A stretch of 64,000 bases of DNA from CAYUDP01 sp964443725. GTDB taxonomy: Bacteria > Patescibacteriota > Minisyncoccia > Phycocordibacterales > JAKFXT01. Under the pieces are notes generated by a model. That model ran no database searches. It was not told the origin of the DNA and worked only from the letters and a program-made list of their open reading frames with translations. The position numbers and the translations under genes were made by a program. The stretch spans positions 1-64,000 of the forward strand of contig CAYUDP010000001.1 in the NCBI GenBank assembly GCA_964443725.1, read 5' to 3'. Positions 16,399-26,542 of this stretch are shown piece after piece (position 1 is the stretch's first letter; every line of letters starts with the position of its first letter).

Positions 16399-17324
16399 CA
16401 ATCGGCAACAAAAAGGTTTTTTTGCCCGTCGCCGTTTTTGCCGATATAATCCGGCGGTATTGTGATTCGACCATAATGCTTACCGCTTTCTGGGTGCCTA
16501 GTCCGCTTAAACGGCCCGTTGCAATCGGAATAAATCGGGCAAGTGGCTCTATGATCACGAACGCGACAAGTCTTGCACAGCTCGACACCGAGCATGTAAG
16601 TCGCATTCGCGGCACCTTGAACATGGCGAAACTTGTTGTTGAACAGACTAGCCATTAGAGGCCTCAATGTTCTTTCGACCTCATTGTGATCAATCTGCCC
16701 CCTACCCTTCAGCACGCCAGTTGAAGTTGAAATGGATTGTACCCAAACATCAATCGGTACAACTTCCCCAAAATCAAGCTCGGAAAGCTCGCTTAAAAAC
16801 ATGGCGAGTAAAGTAAAGATTTTTTCCTTCGCCCCGGGAAAGATATTTCCAACACCACTATTGCGACCAAGATCCTGAAGCTTTTTCATAAGCTCTTCTA
16901 TGGTCTTTGTGCCTCGGTAAATCTCTCTTGGGTCTCCATCGAAAAAGGAGTCCAGATGACGCTTCCTTTCAATGAACTCCCTTGGGACAGATTGCATTAA
17001 ACCAAGACCATACCTACGGAACAGATTCGCGAGGTATCCCTCCTTTGGCAGATAACCAACGTCGAAAAACTGCCTGTGATTTGAAAAGAGCAGTGCCATT
17101 TTCGCGTAAAGATCGGCACTGTTAGTCCTTTTGTCACACCAAGCGGTAAGGGTGAGCCAATACATAAATTCTCGGCTACCAACCGTAATTTTCTTGGGGC
17201 AATTCAGGTGCTGGGGTCCGACAGTCTTGTAAGACAAAATTGCAAAAAGGTGCGTCGGGGCCTCAAATGCCCTGAACACCTTTCGAAAAACATGCGCGAA
17301 CCTGCGCTCGTCGAAAGTGATCAT
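16398..17324 (-). CDS. putative HhH-GPD-like DNA glycosylase with Fe-S type Cys loop
   Basis: The protein has 308 residues, is encoded in DNA of about 47-57% GC in sampled lines and carries its own promoter and terminator. Near residues 250-275 there is a cysteine loop C-x2-C-x8-C-x5-C (CKTCRVRDHRATCPIYSDC) like the Fe-S cluster loop of endonuclease III relatives. A helical stretch GAKEKIFTLLAMFLSE and then VVPIDVWVQSIS sit where the family has its helix-hairpin region and catalytic aspartate. The canonical HhH lysine is not clear. I infer a base-excision glycosylase or a distant relative; a metal-binding protein of another kind is possible. GGAGA upstream of the ATG could be the ribosome site. 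Confidence 0.5.
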   Translation of the reverse strand: MITFDERRFAHVFRKVFRAFEAPTHLFAILSYKTVGPQHLNCPKKITVGSREFMYWLTLTAWCDKRTNSADLYAKMALLFSNHRQFFDVGYLPKEGYLANLFRRYGLGLMQSVPREFIERKRHLDSFFDGDPREIYRGTKTIEELMKKLQDLGRNSGVGNIFPGAKEKIFTLLAMFLSELSELDFGEVVPIDVWVQSISTSTGVLKGRGQIDHNEVERTLRPLMASLFNNKFRHVQGAANATYMLGVELCKTCRVRDHRATCPIYSDCNGPFKRTRHPESGKHYGRITIPPDYIGKNGDGQKNLFVAD

Positions 17325-17354
17325 GGCTTTAAGTCTCCGTTACAAACTGGGGTA

Positions 17355-17382
17355 TTTATACTTCATTTATGAAGAAAAACAA
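17355..17382 (-). promoter_or_regulatory. promoter of island 2 with palindrome in spacer
   Basis: On the minus strand TTGTTT (17382-17377) and TATAAA (17360-17355) are 16 bp apart. The spacer holds the inverted repeat CTTCAT-TT-ATGAAG (17361-17374), which may be an operator. The divergent ruvB gene starts 43 bp away. Confidence 0.55.
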
Positions 17383-17424
17383 GTAATAATTTGATACACA
17401 AAGTGTGATAAAATAGAAGATAAT

Positions 17425-18435
17425 ATGGCAAATGACGATAGAAAAACAGGAAACGACGAGTCTTTCTTAGACCAGACTCTGCGTCCATCATCGTGGGACG
17501 AATATATTGGTCAAGAAAAAACTAAAGATAATTTAAAAATACTACTTAAGGCCGCCCTTGAAAGAAATCATACGCCTGAACACATATTATTCTACGGCCC
17601 ACCGGGCTTAGGAAAAACAACACTCGCACACCTCATTTCAAAGGAAATTGGCGGGAATATCAAAATAACCTCCGGTCCAGCGATTGAGAAAGTTGGCGAC
17701 TTGGCTTCTATACTCACCAATCTATCGCCCAAAGATATACTATTTATCGATGAGATACATAGACTGAACAAAGCCATCGAAGAGGTGCTGTACCCCGCCA
17801 TGGAGTCAGGAGTACTTGATATAATCATAGGGAAAGGGCCATCAGCAAGAACTATACAACTTGAACTTCCACCATTTACTTTAATCGCAGCAACCACAAG
17901 GATTGCCTTACTCTCCTCCCCTCTTCGGTCTCGTTTTTCAGGTGGAGTTTTCCGATTGGAGTTTTATACCGAAGAGGAGTTAGGAAAAATAATCAAAAGA
18001 TCATCAAACCTACTTGGAATTGAAGTTGATACTGGGGCAATAAATGAAATAGCAAAAAGAAGTCGTTTTACACCTAGAACAGCAAATTTCCTACTAAGAA
18101 GGTGCCGAGACTACGCACAAGTAAACAAAAAAAATCTCGAGAGGAGTGTTGTTGATAATGCTTTAAGTCTTCTTGGTATAGACGAACTTGGACTCACCCA
18201 CTCTGACAGATCCCTTCTTCATGTTATTGCCGACAAATTTAACGGCGGACCAGTAGGACTCTCGACTCTTGGTGCAGCACTCTCTGAGGACTTCGGAACA
18301 ATCGAAGAAGTGCATGAACCGTACCTTTTACAACTTGGGTTAATAGAAAGAACCCCTCGGGGTAGAATAATAACCGACAGAGGTTTGGGGCACATAGGCA
18401 GCAAAATTGAGAATAGACAAGAAAGACTTATTTAG
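17425..18435 (+). CDS. ruvB: Holliday junction helicase RuvB
   Basis: The 336-residue protein has the N-terminal AAA+ domain with Walker A GPPGLGKTTLAHLI and Walker B LFIDEIHRL, sensor ATTRIALLSSPLRSRF, and the C-terminal winged helix (GGPVGLSTLGAALSEDFGTIEEVHEPYLLQLGLI). Full length for the family. It drives branch migration with RuvA. It leads the ruvB-yebC-ruvC operon with short spacers. Confidence 0.97.
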   Translation: MANDDRKTGNDESFLDQTLRPSSWDEYIGQEKTKDNLKILLKAALERNHTPEHILFYGPPGLGKTTLAHLISKEIGGNIKITSGPAIEKVGDLASILTNLSPKDILFIDEIHRLNKAIEEVLYPAMESGVLDIIIGKGPSARTIQLELPPFTLIAATTRIALLSSPLRSRFSGGVFRLEFYTEEELGKIIKRSSNLLGIEVDTGAINEIAKRSRFTPRTANFLLRRCRDYAQVNKKNLERSVVDNALSLLGIDELGLTHSDRSLLHVIADKFNGGPVGLSTLGAALSEDFGTIEEVHEPYLLQLGLIERTPRGRIITDRGLGHIGSKIENRQERLI

Positions 18436-18466
18436 TTATCTTTTCAATAATTAACGATTTTTAATT

Positions 18467-19015
18467 ATGTCAGGACACAGCAAATGGGCACAAATAAAAA
18501 GAGCGAAAGGAGCAGCTGATTCTCTAAGAAGCAAGCTTTTTGGCAAACTCGGTAAATCAATAGCAAATGAATCAAAAAAAGCTAACGGCGATATAACTGC
18601 CCCAGGATTAAGAACCGCCATCGAAAAGGCTAAAAAAGAGAACATGCCAAAAGACACCATAGAGAGAGCTATAAAAAAAGGTGTGACCGATCCAGAGAGT
18701 TTGGAAAAACTCACCTACGAGGCTTACGGCATCTCAGGAGCCTCAATCATAATCGAAGCTCTCACTTCAAATAGAAACAAAGCGGCTCAAGAAATAAAAC
18801 ATATATTAACAAAGTATGGTGGAAGTTTGGGGGCAATAGGGTCTGTGACTTGGGGTTTTACAAAAACACAAGACGGGTGGGAACCAACAACTGAAATCGA
18901 ACTAGAAAATGAAGGCGCCCAAACTTTTGCAAAGATGATTGAGGAATTGGAAGACAACGATGAGGTTCAGGATGTTTATACAAACGCCTCATTCCCAGAC
19001 AACTTCTCACTATAA
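18467..19015 (+). CDS. YebC/PmpR family protein, short form
   Basis: The 182-residue protein begins MSGHSKWAQIKRAKGAAD, the universal YebC start, and has the family segments NMPKDTIERAIKKG and YEAYGISGASIIIEALT. The usual length is about 240; roughly 60 residues of the middle/C-terminal domains are missing, and the end (EDNDEVQDVYTNASFPD) is retained. Members act as DNA-binding regulators or as translation factors at proline stretches. It sits between ruvB and ruvC, a common place for the family. Confidence 0.92.
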   Translation: MSGHSKWAQIKRAKGAADSLRSKLFGKLGKSIANESKKANGDITAPGLRTAIEKAKKENMPKDTIERAIKKGVTDPESLEKLTYEAYGISGASIIIEALTSNRNKAAQEIKHILTKYGGSLGAIGSVTWGFTKTQDGWEPTTEIELENEGAQTFAKMIEELEDNDEVQDVYTNASFPDNFSL

Positions 19016-19018
19016 GTC

Positions 19019-19519
19019 ATGAAAATTTTAGGGATAGACCCAGGATACGATAAGTGCGGTTTCTCTGTTATAGAAGGAGAAGTTGGAAAAGAAAAACTTC
19101 TTTATTCAACTTGCGTAAAAACATCCCCCAAAGACTCTTTTTCAAAAAGGCTCTTTGAGGTGGCAACCAAAGAAAAAGAACTTATACAACAGTTCTCCCC
19201 GACACACCTTGCGATAGAAAGTTTATTTTTTACAAACAATCAGAAGACAGCAATGCGTGTAGCAGAGGTTAGAGGAGTTTTGATGTATCTAGCACAAGAA
19301 AGGGGTCTATCTGTATATGAATTCAACCCTCTTCAAGTAAAGACTTCCATTTTAGGTAGTGGGCGAGCCGATAAAAAACAAATGGAGTTTATGGTGAAAA
19401 AGATAATAAAAATAGACAAAAAAATAGAAGAGGATGATGAGTTTGATGCTATAGCGATAGCCCTCACCTTCTCTGCCAACAGCAGGTCTCTTGATTTAAA
19501 TAAACAGAAAGCAATATAA
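19019..19519 (+). CDS. ruvC: Holliday junction resolvase RuvC
   Basis: The product has 166 residues. Catalytic carboxylates are visible in ILGIDPGYDKCG (first Asp), LAIESLFF (Glu), and the C-terminal EEDDEFDAIAIAL (two Asp). It cuts four-way junctions with RuvAB. It begins 3 bp after yebC. Confidence 0.95.
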   Translation: MKILGIDPGYDKCGFSVIEGEVGKEKLLYSTCVKTSPKDSFSKRLFEVATKEKELIQQFSPTHLAIESLFFTNNQKTAMRVAEVRGVLMYLAQERGLSVYEFNPLQVKTSILGSGRADKKQMEFMVKKIIKIDKKIEEDDEFDAIAIALTFSANSRSLDLNKQKAI

Positions 19520-19615
19520 TATTGCCAATAGATTCTGAGGATATTTACAATATTAGTTATAGGGTGTATAAATCCCTGAATTAAATTAAAAGATTAGTTT
19601 TGTATAAGAAATATT

Positions 19616-19900
19616 ATGGGAGACGATTTCCAAGGTGTTGCAGGAGACTTAGCTGCAGAAGAAGGGATTGAAGTGACAGGTGGTGGCAGAATTCACACAG
19701 ATATGGATTCTGATGCCGACGGCGTGATCAACCCTGACCTTATAGATGAAGCCGATGATGGCGAAGTTGCTGGTGACGACCTAGTTGATGATTTTTCAGA
19801 TGGCCCCACACCAAAAAAAGCCCATCATACAACACAAGAAGAGGATGAGGACACATACGATATAGACTACGATAAATACAACGAGGAAGAGAGCTGGTAA
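19616..19900 (+). CDS. highly acidic small protein, unknown
   Basis: The 94 residues are extremely rich in Asp/Glu (DMDSDADGVINPDLIDEADDG, EEDEDTYDIDYDKYNEEE). DSDADGVINPDLID resembles a calcium-loop/dockerin-like DxDxDG pattern, though a single loop in a disordered protein is weak evidence. There is no signal peptide. A very strong terminator follows. Confidence 0.55.
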   Translation: MGDDFQGVAGDLAAEEGIEVTGGGRIHTDMDSDADGVINPDLIDEADDGEVAGDDLVDDFSDGPTPKKAHHTTQEEDEDTYDIDYDKYNEEESW

Positions 19901-19902
19901 AT

Positions 19903-19938
19903 AACTAACCCCCCCTATAAATATAGGGGGGGTTAGTT
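19903..19938. terminator. strong bidirectional terminator
   Basis: A perfect 17-bp stem AACTAACCCCCCCTATA / its complement with a 2-nt centre is followed by an A-rich run. It lies between the acidic-protein gene and the convergent CYTH gene. Confidence 0.9.
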
Positions 19939-19950
19939 AAAAAAATAAAT

Positions 19951-20523
19951 TTAATCAACTTTTATATATTCGGCATCCTCAGGAAAAAGTAGCAACATTG
20001 GATAACCTCCATTATTCAATTCTACAGTCCCACAGTCTTTTTCTTTAAGAAAAGAAAGCATTTCTTTTGTAATAATTTTTGGGTCAACCTTATCACCCCC
20101 TTTATATTCAATTTCTACAAAATTACCCAGTCCAATAACATTATCAAAAGCGACTTCATAATCATTGAATAAAAATTTCTTTCTGGTTTTATTTACCACA
20201 ACAAGTGGTCTGAGATCTAATGCTAAAAATATCTTTCTAGCTAATTCTTTCTCCCCCACACTTGTTTCGTACTCATCTGCATAAATCCCAATACCATTTT
20301 CATAATGCCATTTCTTATAATTTATAGTATATTCCCCATTTTCCTCTCTCAACCTAAACCATTCTTCTATTGGTTTAATAGAAACAAAATTCTTATGGAC
20401 TGGAGTAAAATATTCATCAACTTGCTTATTCTCAGATATAAACTTTGCTTCAGACTCTAGAAATTTTAATAGAGTATCAGACCTCTCTATCCTTACTTGA
20501 ATCTCTATTTCAATATTTTCCAT
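19951..20523 (-). CDS. CYTH domain protein (class IV adenylate cyclase-like)
   Basis: The 190-residue protein is a single CYTH tunnel-fold domain. The N-terminal signature is IEIEIQVRIE, where the third position of the ExExK motif is Q rather than K. WFRLREENGEYTINYKKWH and VAFDNVIGLGNFVEIEYKG supply the basic and acidic strands. Family members hydrolyse triphosphates or make cAMP, and the K-to-Q change makes activity uncertain. The start overlaps the tyrS stop (TAATG), so it is translationally coupled to tyrS. Confidence 0.8.
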   Translation of the reverse strand: MENIEIEIQVRIERSDTLLKFLESEAKFISENKQVDEYFTPVHKNFVSIKPIEEWFRLREENGEYTINYKKWHYENGIGIYADEYETSVGEKELARKIFLALDLRPLVVVNKTRKKFLFNDYEVAFDNVIGLGNFVEIEYKGGDKVDPKIITKEMLSFLKEKDCGTVELNNGGYPMLLLFPEDAEYIKVD

Positions 20524-21728
20524 TATTTTATATTCAGACTTATAAACCTCTTCTTGCCTATCCTATATTTACCAGACTTTGCCACACATTTAACATCACT
20601 TATTTTTTCTCCGTTTTCAGTTTCAATCGCCCCACTTTGAACAAGTCTCCTAAACTCAGACATTGATGCAATAACCCCCGAATCGATAAATAGTGCGGAT
20701 AAACTATCACCGCTATTACCAGAAACAACCAAAACATCGTCCGGAATCTCTTTGTTTGAAAAAGTCTTTTCAAAATTCAAGGCTTCTTTTTCAGCTTGTT
20801 CATTTGAGTGGTACAGGCCGACTATCTTCTTTGCTAAAAGAATTTTTTGATCTTTCGGATTTCCACCTTTGTTTATCTCAAGCGACATTGCTTCAACCTC
20901 ATCTTTATTCATATAAGCGGCAAGATCTGCATAATCCATTATTAACGAGTCACTTAGGCTCATCACCTTGCCGAACATATCTTTTGCAGAATCGGTCAGA
21001 TTTATAGTATTCCCCCAACTAGAGCTCATTTTCCTGCCATCAAGTCCAGCAAGAAGTTTTACCATCATCACGCTTTGTGGTGATTGCTTATACTTTTCTT
21101 GCAATTTTCTTCCAGCCAAAAGATTAAATTTTTGATCTGAACCACCAATCTCAATGTCAGCTTTTATCGCCACACTATCGTAACCCTGCATTAATGGATA
21201 AAGAACCTCTCTCAAAGAAACTCTAGTTCCAGCATCCAATCTTTTTTTAATATTTTCTCTCGCTATGAAATCAGCAACAGAGAAAGCGTCGGCCTGAAGA
21301 GAAATATCCTTGTAAGCCAATTTTGATAGCCATTCAGAGTTATAGTGTTTCTCAACTTTCGACATATCGAGGATTTTACCCACCTGATCAAAATAGGACG
21401 CCATATTGGTAGATACAGTATCCTGAGTAAGCATTGGTCTCTCACTTTCCTTATCTGAAGTGTCCCCTATTACCCCCGTAAAATCTCCTATCAGAAAAAC
21501 TATCTTGTGCCCCAATTCTTGGAAAACTCTTAGTTTGTGTATGGCGACTGCCCTTCCTAGATGAATATTTGGGCTTGTAGGATCAATACCCATTTTCACC
21601 CTCAATACCCTACCTGAATAGAGTTTGTCTTTTATTTCTTGTTCAGGTATGGACTCAAAAACCCCACGGCTTAATAAGTCTTCTATTTTTTGCTCATCTA
21701 TAATAGCCTTTTCTTTTTGAAACCACAT
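20523..21728 (-). CDS. tyrS: tyrosyl-tRNA synthetase
   Basis: The 401-residue class I synthetase has the HIGH-equivalent HLGRAVAIHKL, the tyrosine pocket region QGYDSVAIKADIEIGGSDQKFN, and KMSSSWGN in place of KMSKS. A C-terminal S4 domain ends the protein (MSEFRRLVQSGAIETENGEKI). It charges tRNA-Tyr. First gene of a two-gene unit with the CYTH protein. Confidence 0.95.
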   Translation of the reverse strand: MWFQKEKAIIDEQKIEDLLSRGVFESIPEQEIKDKLYSGRVLRVKMGIDPTSPNIHLGRAVAIHKLRVFQELGHKIVFLIGDFTGVIGDTSDKESERPMLTQDTVSTNMASYFDQVGKILDMSKVEKHYNSEWLSKLAYKDISLQADAFSVADFIARENIKKRLDAGTRVSLREVLYPLMQGYDSVAIKADIEIGGSDQKFNLLAGRKLQEKYKQSPQSVMMVKLLAGLDGRKMSSSWGNTINLTDSAKDMFGKVMSLSDSLIMDYADLAAYMNKDEVEAMSLEINKGGNPKDQKILLAKKIVGLYHSNEQAEKEALNFEKTFSNKEIPDDVLVVSGNSGDSLSALFIDSGVIASMSEFRRLVQSGAIETENGEKISDVKCVAKSGKYRIGKKRFISLNIK

Positions 21729-21832
21729 ATGTTTGTAAATTTATCATAATTTTATGAGCTTGGCTAAGAAAAAATCGCCTTTACAAACAAAATTGTTTAT
21801 ATAAGTTATAAATATTGGTTTATAATTAATCG

Positions 21833-23967
21833 ATGACAAAAAAGAGGAAAAAGAGTCATTTTATATTGATTTTCTTAGGACTATCAGCAATATGTGCGGG
21901 TTTTGTTTTTATATGGGCAACAACACTGCCAATGCCAAATGTTGAGGCTTTCAACTCCAGAATAGTCACCCAGTCAACAAAGATCTTTGATAGGTCTGGA
22001 GAAGTTCTTCTTTATGATTTACAAACAGACACAAGAAGAACCTCTGTGCCACTTTCTGAAATATCAGACAATATACAAAAAGCCACCATAGCCATAGAAG
22101 ATTCTAGTTTTTATGAGCATCATGGTATTAGACCAACTTCCCTAATAAGGGCAGTGTTTGCTAACTCGACAGCCCTTGGATACTCACAAGGAGGGTCTAC
22201 TATTACCCAACAAGTAATAAAAAACTCTTTATTAACAAAAGAAAAGAAAATATCTAGAAAATTTAAGGAAATAATACTAGCCCTTCGTCTTGAAAAACAA
22301 ATGTCCAAAGACAAAATACTTGAAGTCTATTTGAATGAAAACCCTTATGGTGGCTCTGTATATGGTGTAGAGGAAGCTAGTCAAACTTTCTTTGGCAAAC
22401 ACGCTAAAGAACTGGGCTTGGCTCAATCAGCCTTTATTGCGGCTCTACCACAAGCTCCAACATACTACTCGCCTTATGGGACACACAAAAAAGAGCTTGA
22501 GGATAGAAAAAATTTGGTTTTATCAAGAATGCTTGCCTTAGGATATATAACCAAAGAACAATATGATTCTGCGTCAACAGAAAAAGTTGTTTTTAACCCA
22601 CAATCTCCAAGTGGTATAAAAGCACCTCACTTTGTTTTCTATATAAAAGATTACTTAGAAAACAAGTATGGCAAGCAAGTTCTTGATAACGGTGGGTTAA
22701 AAGTGACCACAACCCTAGATTGGGATCTTGAGAGTAAAGCTGAAGAAATAGTAAAAAGAACTGCTTTTGAAAATAAAAAGAAGTTTAATGCAGAAAATGC
22801 AAGTTTGGTGGCAATTGACCCAAAAACAGGACAAATACTCACAATGGTCGGCTCAAGAGATTATTTTGATAAAGAAATTGACGGGGCTTTCAATATTTCA
22901 ACAGCATTAAGGCAACCAGGATCATCTTTTAAACCATTTGTTTATGCAACAGCCTTCAAAAAGGGCTATCTCCCCCAAACAGTACTATTTGATGCTCCAA
23001 CTGAATTTTCAACTATGTGCAGTGTTGATAGTAAACCTTTATATAACGGGGCTGTTTGTTATAACCCTGAAAACTATGATAAAAAATTTAGAGGGCCAAT
23101 ATCCCTGCGGGGGGCTCTAGCTCAATCACTAAACATCCCTTCTGTTAAACTATTATACCTTGCTGGAATAAAAGACTCTCTGCAGACAGCTAAAGATATG
23201 GGCATCTCAACCTTAGGCGATGAGTCTAGATATGGACTTACGTTGGTTTTGGGTGGTGGTGAAGTAAAACTGCTCGACATGGTTTCAGCGTATAGCGTTT
23301 TCGCTGATGACGGTGTAAGAAACCATTATACTGGAATATTAAAAGTTGAAGATGCAAACGGAAATATTTTAGAAAACTATGAAAATAATCAGAGCCAGGT
23401 ATTAGATAGTGATATCGCAAGAACAATTTCTGATGTTTTGTCAGATGATAATGCAAGAATACCATCTTATGGCGCAAACTCTGCTTTATACTTCAAAGGA
23501 CTGCCTGTCGCTGCAAAAACAGGTACTACAAACGACTATAAAGACACTTGGATACTTGGATACTCTACAAGTATCGCCTCTGGAGCTTGGGCTGGGAACA
23601 ACGATAATACTCCCATAGACAAGAAAGTTGCTGGACTTGTAGTTGCACCAATGTGGCACGAATTCATGCAGTATGCACTTGTTAAATATCCACCTGAAGA
23701 CTTTCCAAAAGCAACACCCAAAGATATCTCTAATTACCCTTCAATAATAAAGGGTATATATCAGGGGGGTAAAACTGTATTAATGGACAAAACAACTGGC
23801 AGTATCGCAAACGAATCAACTTCCAAGGAAAATATAATTGAGGTTCCTGTTGGTGGTGAGATCCACTCTATTTTATATTGGATTGATAAAAACAATCCCC
23901 TCTCTAGTAGGACAGATGATCCAAATAATGACCCCCAATATAAATATTGGGAATATGGTATTCAAAA
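21833..23967 (+). CDS. penicillin-binding protein 1A, C-terminus lost in a gap
   Basis: The known part is about 711 residues. An N-terminal TM (FILIFLGLSAICAGFVFIW) precedes the glycosyltransferase domain with EDSSFYEHHGI and GGSTITQQ. The transpeptidase domain carries the SxxK motif in PGSSFKPF, SxN in AQSLNIPS, and KTGTT. It polymerises and crosslinks peptidoglycan. Two typical domains are complete, and the tail runs into the N gap, so the stop is not seen. TATAAT at 21821-21826 ends 6 nt before the ATG. Confidence 0.94.
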
Positions 23968-24067
23968 NNNNNNNNNNNNNNNNNNNNNNNNNNNNNNNNN
24001 NNNNNNNNNNNNNNNNNNNNNNNNNNNNNNNNNNNNNNNNNNNNNNNNNNNNNNNNNNNNNNNNNNN
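23968..24067. other. assembly gap (100 N) between PBP1A and dnaN ends
   Basis: The flanks share no sequence. Both convergent genes lose their 3' ends here, so the true gap is at least the missing ~50 codons of dnaN plus the end of the PBP gene. Confidence 0.95.
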
Positions 24068-25011
24068 TCTTCTCCAGAAGTTGCGCATTTTATTTTTTCA
24101 ACAATTTCCCCAACTTCACCATTTTTTGTTTCAAAAACAATATCTTTATTATTTTTTAATGCAGTAATTTTTACTTGATTAAATTTATCCAAAAATACAT
24201 TAACTCCACGAAGCGCATCTACAACATCCTGTTTTAATATATTTACTATTGTTGTTGGTTCTTTAGGAATAATCTGCTTATAATCAGGAAAAGACCCATC
24301 TACTATTCTAGAAGTTATATAATTATCCTCAAAAATAAAACCGATTTGATTATTATTATAAACAATCTCAACGTCACCAGAGAAACCATCTAATATTTTT
24401 AAAATATCAACAGCATTTTTTACTGGTATAAGAATATGATTAAAACTACCTTCACCTGATGAAAATTTTATCTTCTTTTCTGATAATCTAAACGAATCAG
24501 TTGCAACAAAAACTAAACTATCACCTTCATTATTTATATAAATACTACCTAATTCTGGTTTAATACTTGAAGTAGAAGCACTAAAATAAACAGACTTTAT
24601 ACCATTTAAAAAGTCTTTTATTTTTATACTAAAAGCTGACTCTGGTTCAATTCTTGGAATAAATGGGAAGTCTTCATAGGAAAATGTTTTTATTGTAGTA
24701 GATGATTTATCTGTAGTAATTTTTAAATTATCATTTACTAATTCAAGAGTTATTGGTTTATCATCTTTTATTGAATTTAAGTAATTTGAAAAAATACTAG
24801 CAGGAACAGCAACAACTCCTTCTTTTATAACCTTAGCTGGAATATTTAATTCAACACCAAGATCTAAATTGGTAGCCTTAATTGATATTGTTTTTTCTTT
24901 AGCAACAATAAGTAAACAAGATAATATTGGTAGATTCTGGTTTTTAGAAACAATCTTTTCTGCTTTAGATATTATTATTTCTAATTTATTTTTTAAACAT
25001 TCAATTTTCAT
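24068..25011 (-). CDS. dnaN: DNA polymerase III beta subunit (sliding clamp), 3' end in gap
   Basis: The visible 314 residues start MKIECLKNKLEIIISKAEKIV and cover most of the three clamp domains (FATDSFRLSEKK region, FPDYKQIIPKEP). About 50 C-terminal residues are missing in the gap. It tethers the polymerase to DNA. It follows dnaA on the same strand, the classical dnaA-dnaN order, with an AT-rich 181-bp spacer. Sampled DNA here is very AT-rich. Confidence 0.95.
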
Positions 25012-25192
25012 ATTATATACCTGTTTATATGTGGTTATCTTTTTTAACTATTGTTTTATAAAGATGTTTTATTATTTTATTTTTTAATAACTAACTAACT
25101 TTATGTTTAATTTATGACTACTTTTAATTATTATCCTTTTTAATAAACAGTTAAAAATAATTTACAAACAATTTATTAATATGTTATTAACA
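25012..25192. other. extremely AT-rich dnaA-dnaN spacer
   Basis: The 181 bp contain long A/T runs and repeats of TTAATAA/TTATTAA type but no clear DnaA 9-mer. It probably holds the dnaN promoter and could contribute to unwinding. Confidence 0.4.
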
Positions 25193-26533
25193 TTATTTCA
25201 ACATATTTTTAATCTTACTAATCTCATCAGATAAAATACTATCGACTTTTATATCATTTTTTATCTTTTCACAAGAATGAATAACTGTTGTATGATCTCT
25301 ACCACCTAATTTTTCCCCAATTGTTGGGTAAGATATTTTAAAATCCTCTCTTAATATATACATTATTACTTGTCTTGGTTTAACCACTTCTTTTCTCCTA
25401 CTTTTTTCATAAATACTATCTTCAGGGATATCATAAAAATCAGATATAGTTTTTATAACTTCTTTTATAGAAATACTTCTTTTTGGTTTTGTTGTTTCTT
25501 TTACAATATTTTTTATCTCATTTAAAGATAATTCTTTATTTTTTAGATTTGTTTGGCAGATTATAACATTCAAAGCACCCTCAAGTTCTCTTATATTACT
25601 TGATGCTTCGGCTATATACTCCAAAATACCATTACCAATAGGAATATTATGAGCTTGAAGTTTACTTTTTAATATTGCAAGACGAGACTCATGATCTGGT
25701 TCTTGAATATCAACTATCATTCCAGCGCTAAACCTAGATTTTAAGCGGTCTTCAAGGTTAGGTATTTGATGTATATGCTTATCAGAAGAAAAGATTATTT
25801 GTTTATTATTATCATAAAGAGTGTTAAATAGGTGAAATAACTCCTCTTGAGTTTTTTCTTTTCCGGACAAAAATTGGATATCATCCATTATAAAAACATC
25901 ATATTTCCTATATTTTTCTTTAAAAATAGGTATTTTGTTTTCTTGAACAGCATTTACTAAACCTAGGAAATAATTTTCAGACGTTGTGTAGTAAACACGC
26001 TTACCTTGAAAATTTGCTTTTATATAGTTCCCTATCGCCTGTATTAGGTGTGTTTTACCATACCCGCTATTTCCATAAATAAATAGCGGGTTATAGGAGA
26101 TACCAGGTTTTTTTATAACAGCTTGAGCTGCTGCAAAAGCTAAATCATTAAAAGAACCAACAACAAAGCTGTCGAATATATAACGTGGGTTAAGATTGTC
26201 ATCCTTGTTTATATAAAGTTCACTCAAAGGAAGTTCGTTTGTTTGGTTATCAACGATTTTCTTAGCAATACTTTCAGTTTTTGCAGGTTCTTTAACAACA
26301 AGATATTCGATAGATCTAACGTTTTCAGATATATCACGTAGTATTTTTAAAATCGTCTTGTGGTATTTGTTATAGAGCCATTCTTTTACAAATTGGTTTG
26401 GCACAGAAATAAACACTATCCCATCCTCTTGTTTTAGAATTGCAGTATTTTTAAACCAAGTAGCAAAAGTAGCTTTAGAAACATTAAGTTCTATTTCTAC
26501 CAACACCCTATCCCAGAGTTTTTTATTTTCCAT
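25193..26533 (-). CDS. dnaA: chromosomal replication initiator DnaA
   Basis: The protein has 446 residues from MENKKLW (26533); an upstream in-frame ATG at 26542 adds three residues. It has the N-terminal DnaB-interaction domain, an AAA+ domain with Walker A GNSGYGKTHLIQA and Walker B VFIMDDIQFLSG, and the C-terminal HTH with GGRDHTTVIHSCEKI for DnaA-box recognition. It opens oriC. The candidate origin lies immediately upstream. Confidence 0.97.
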   Translation of the reverse strand: MENKKLWDRVLVEIELNVSKATFATWFKNTAILKQEDGIVFISVPNQFVKEWLYNKYHKTILKILRDISENVRSIEYLVVKEPAKTESIAKKIVDNQTNELPLSELYINKDDNLNPRYIFDSFVVGSFNDLAFAAAQAVIKKPGISYNPLFIYGNSGYGKTHLIQAIGNYIKANFQGKRVYYTTSENYFLGLVNAVQENKIPIFKEKYRKYDVFIMDDIQFLSGKEKTQEELFHLFNTLYDNNKQIIFSSDKHIHQIPNLEDRLKSRFSAGMIVDIQEPDHESRLAILKSKLQAHNIPIGNGILEYIAEASSNIRELEGALNVIICQTNLKNKELSLNEIKNIVKETTKPKRSISIKEVIKTISDFYDIPEDSIYEKSRRKEVVKPRQVIMYILREDFKISYPTIGEKLGGRDHTTVIHSCEKIKNDIKVDSILSDEISKIKNMLK

Positions 26534-26542
26534 TAACAACAT

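Noticed and set aside
24068..24178. Continuation of PBP1A across the gap
   Set aside because: The sequence after the gap is the minus-strand dnaN gene; the open plus frame there is a shadow.
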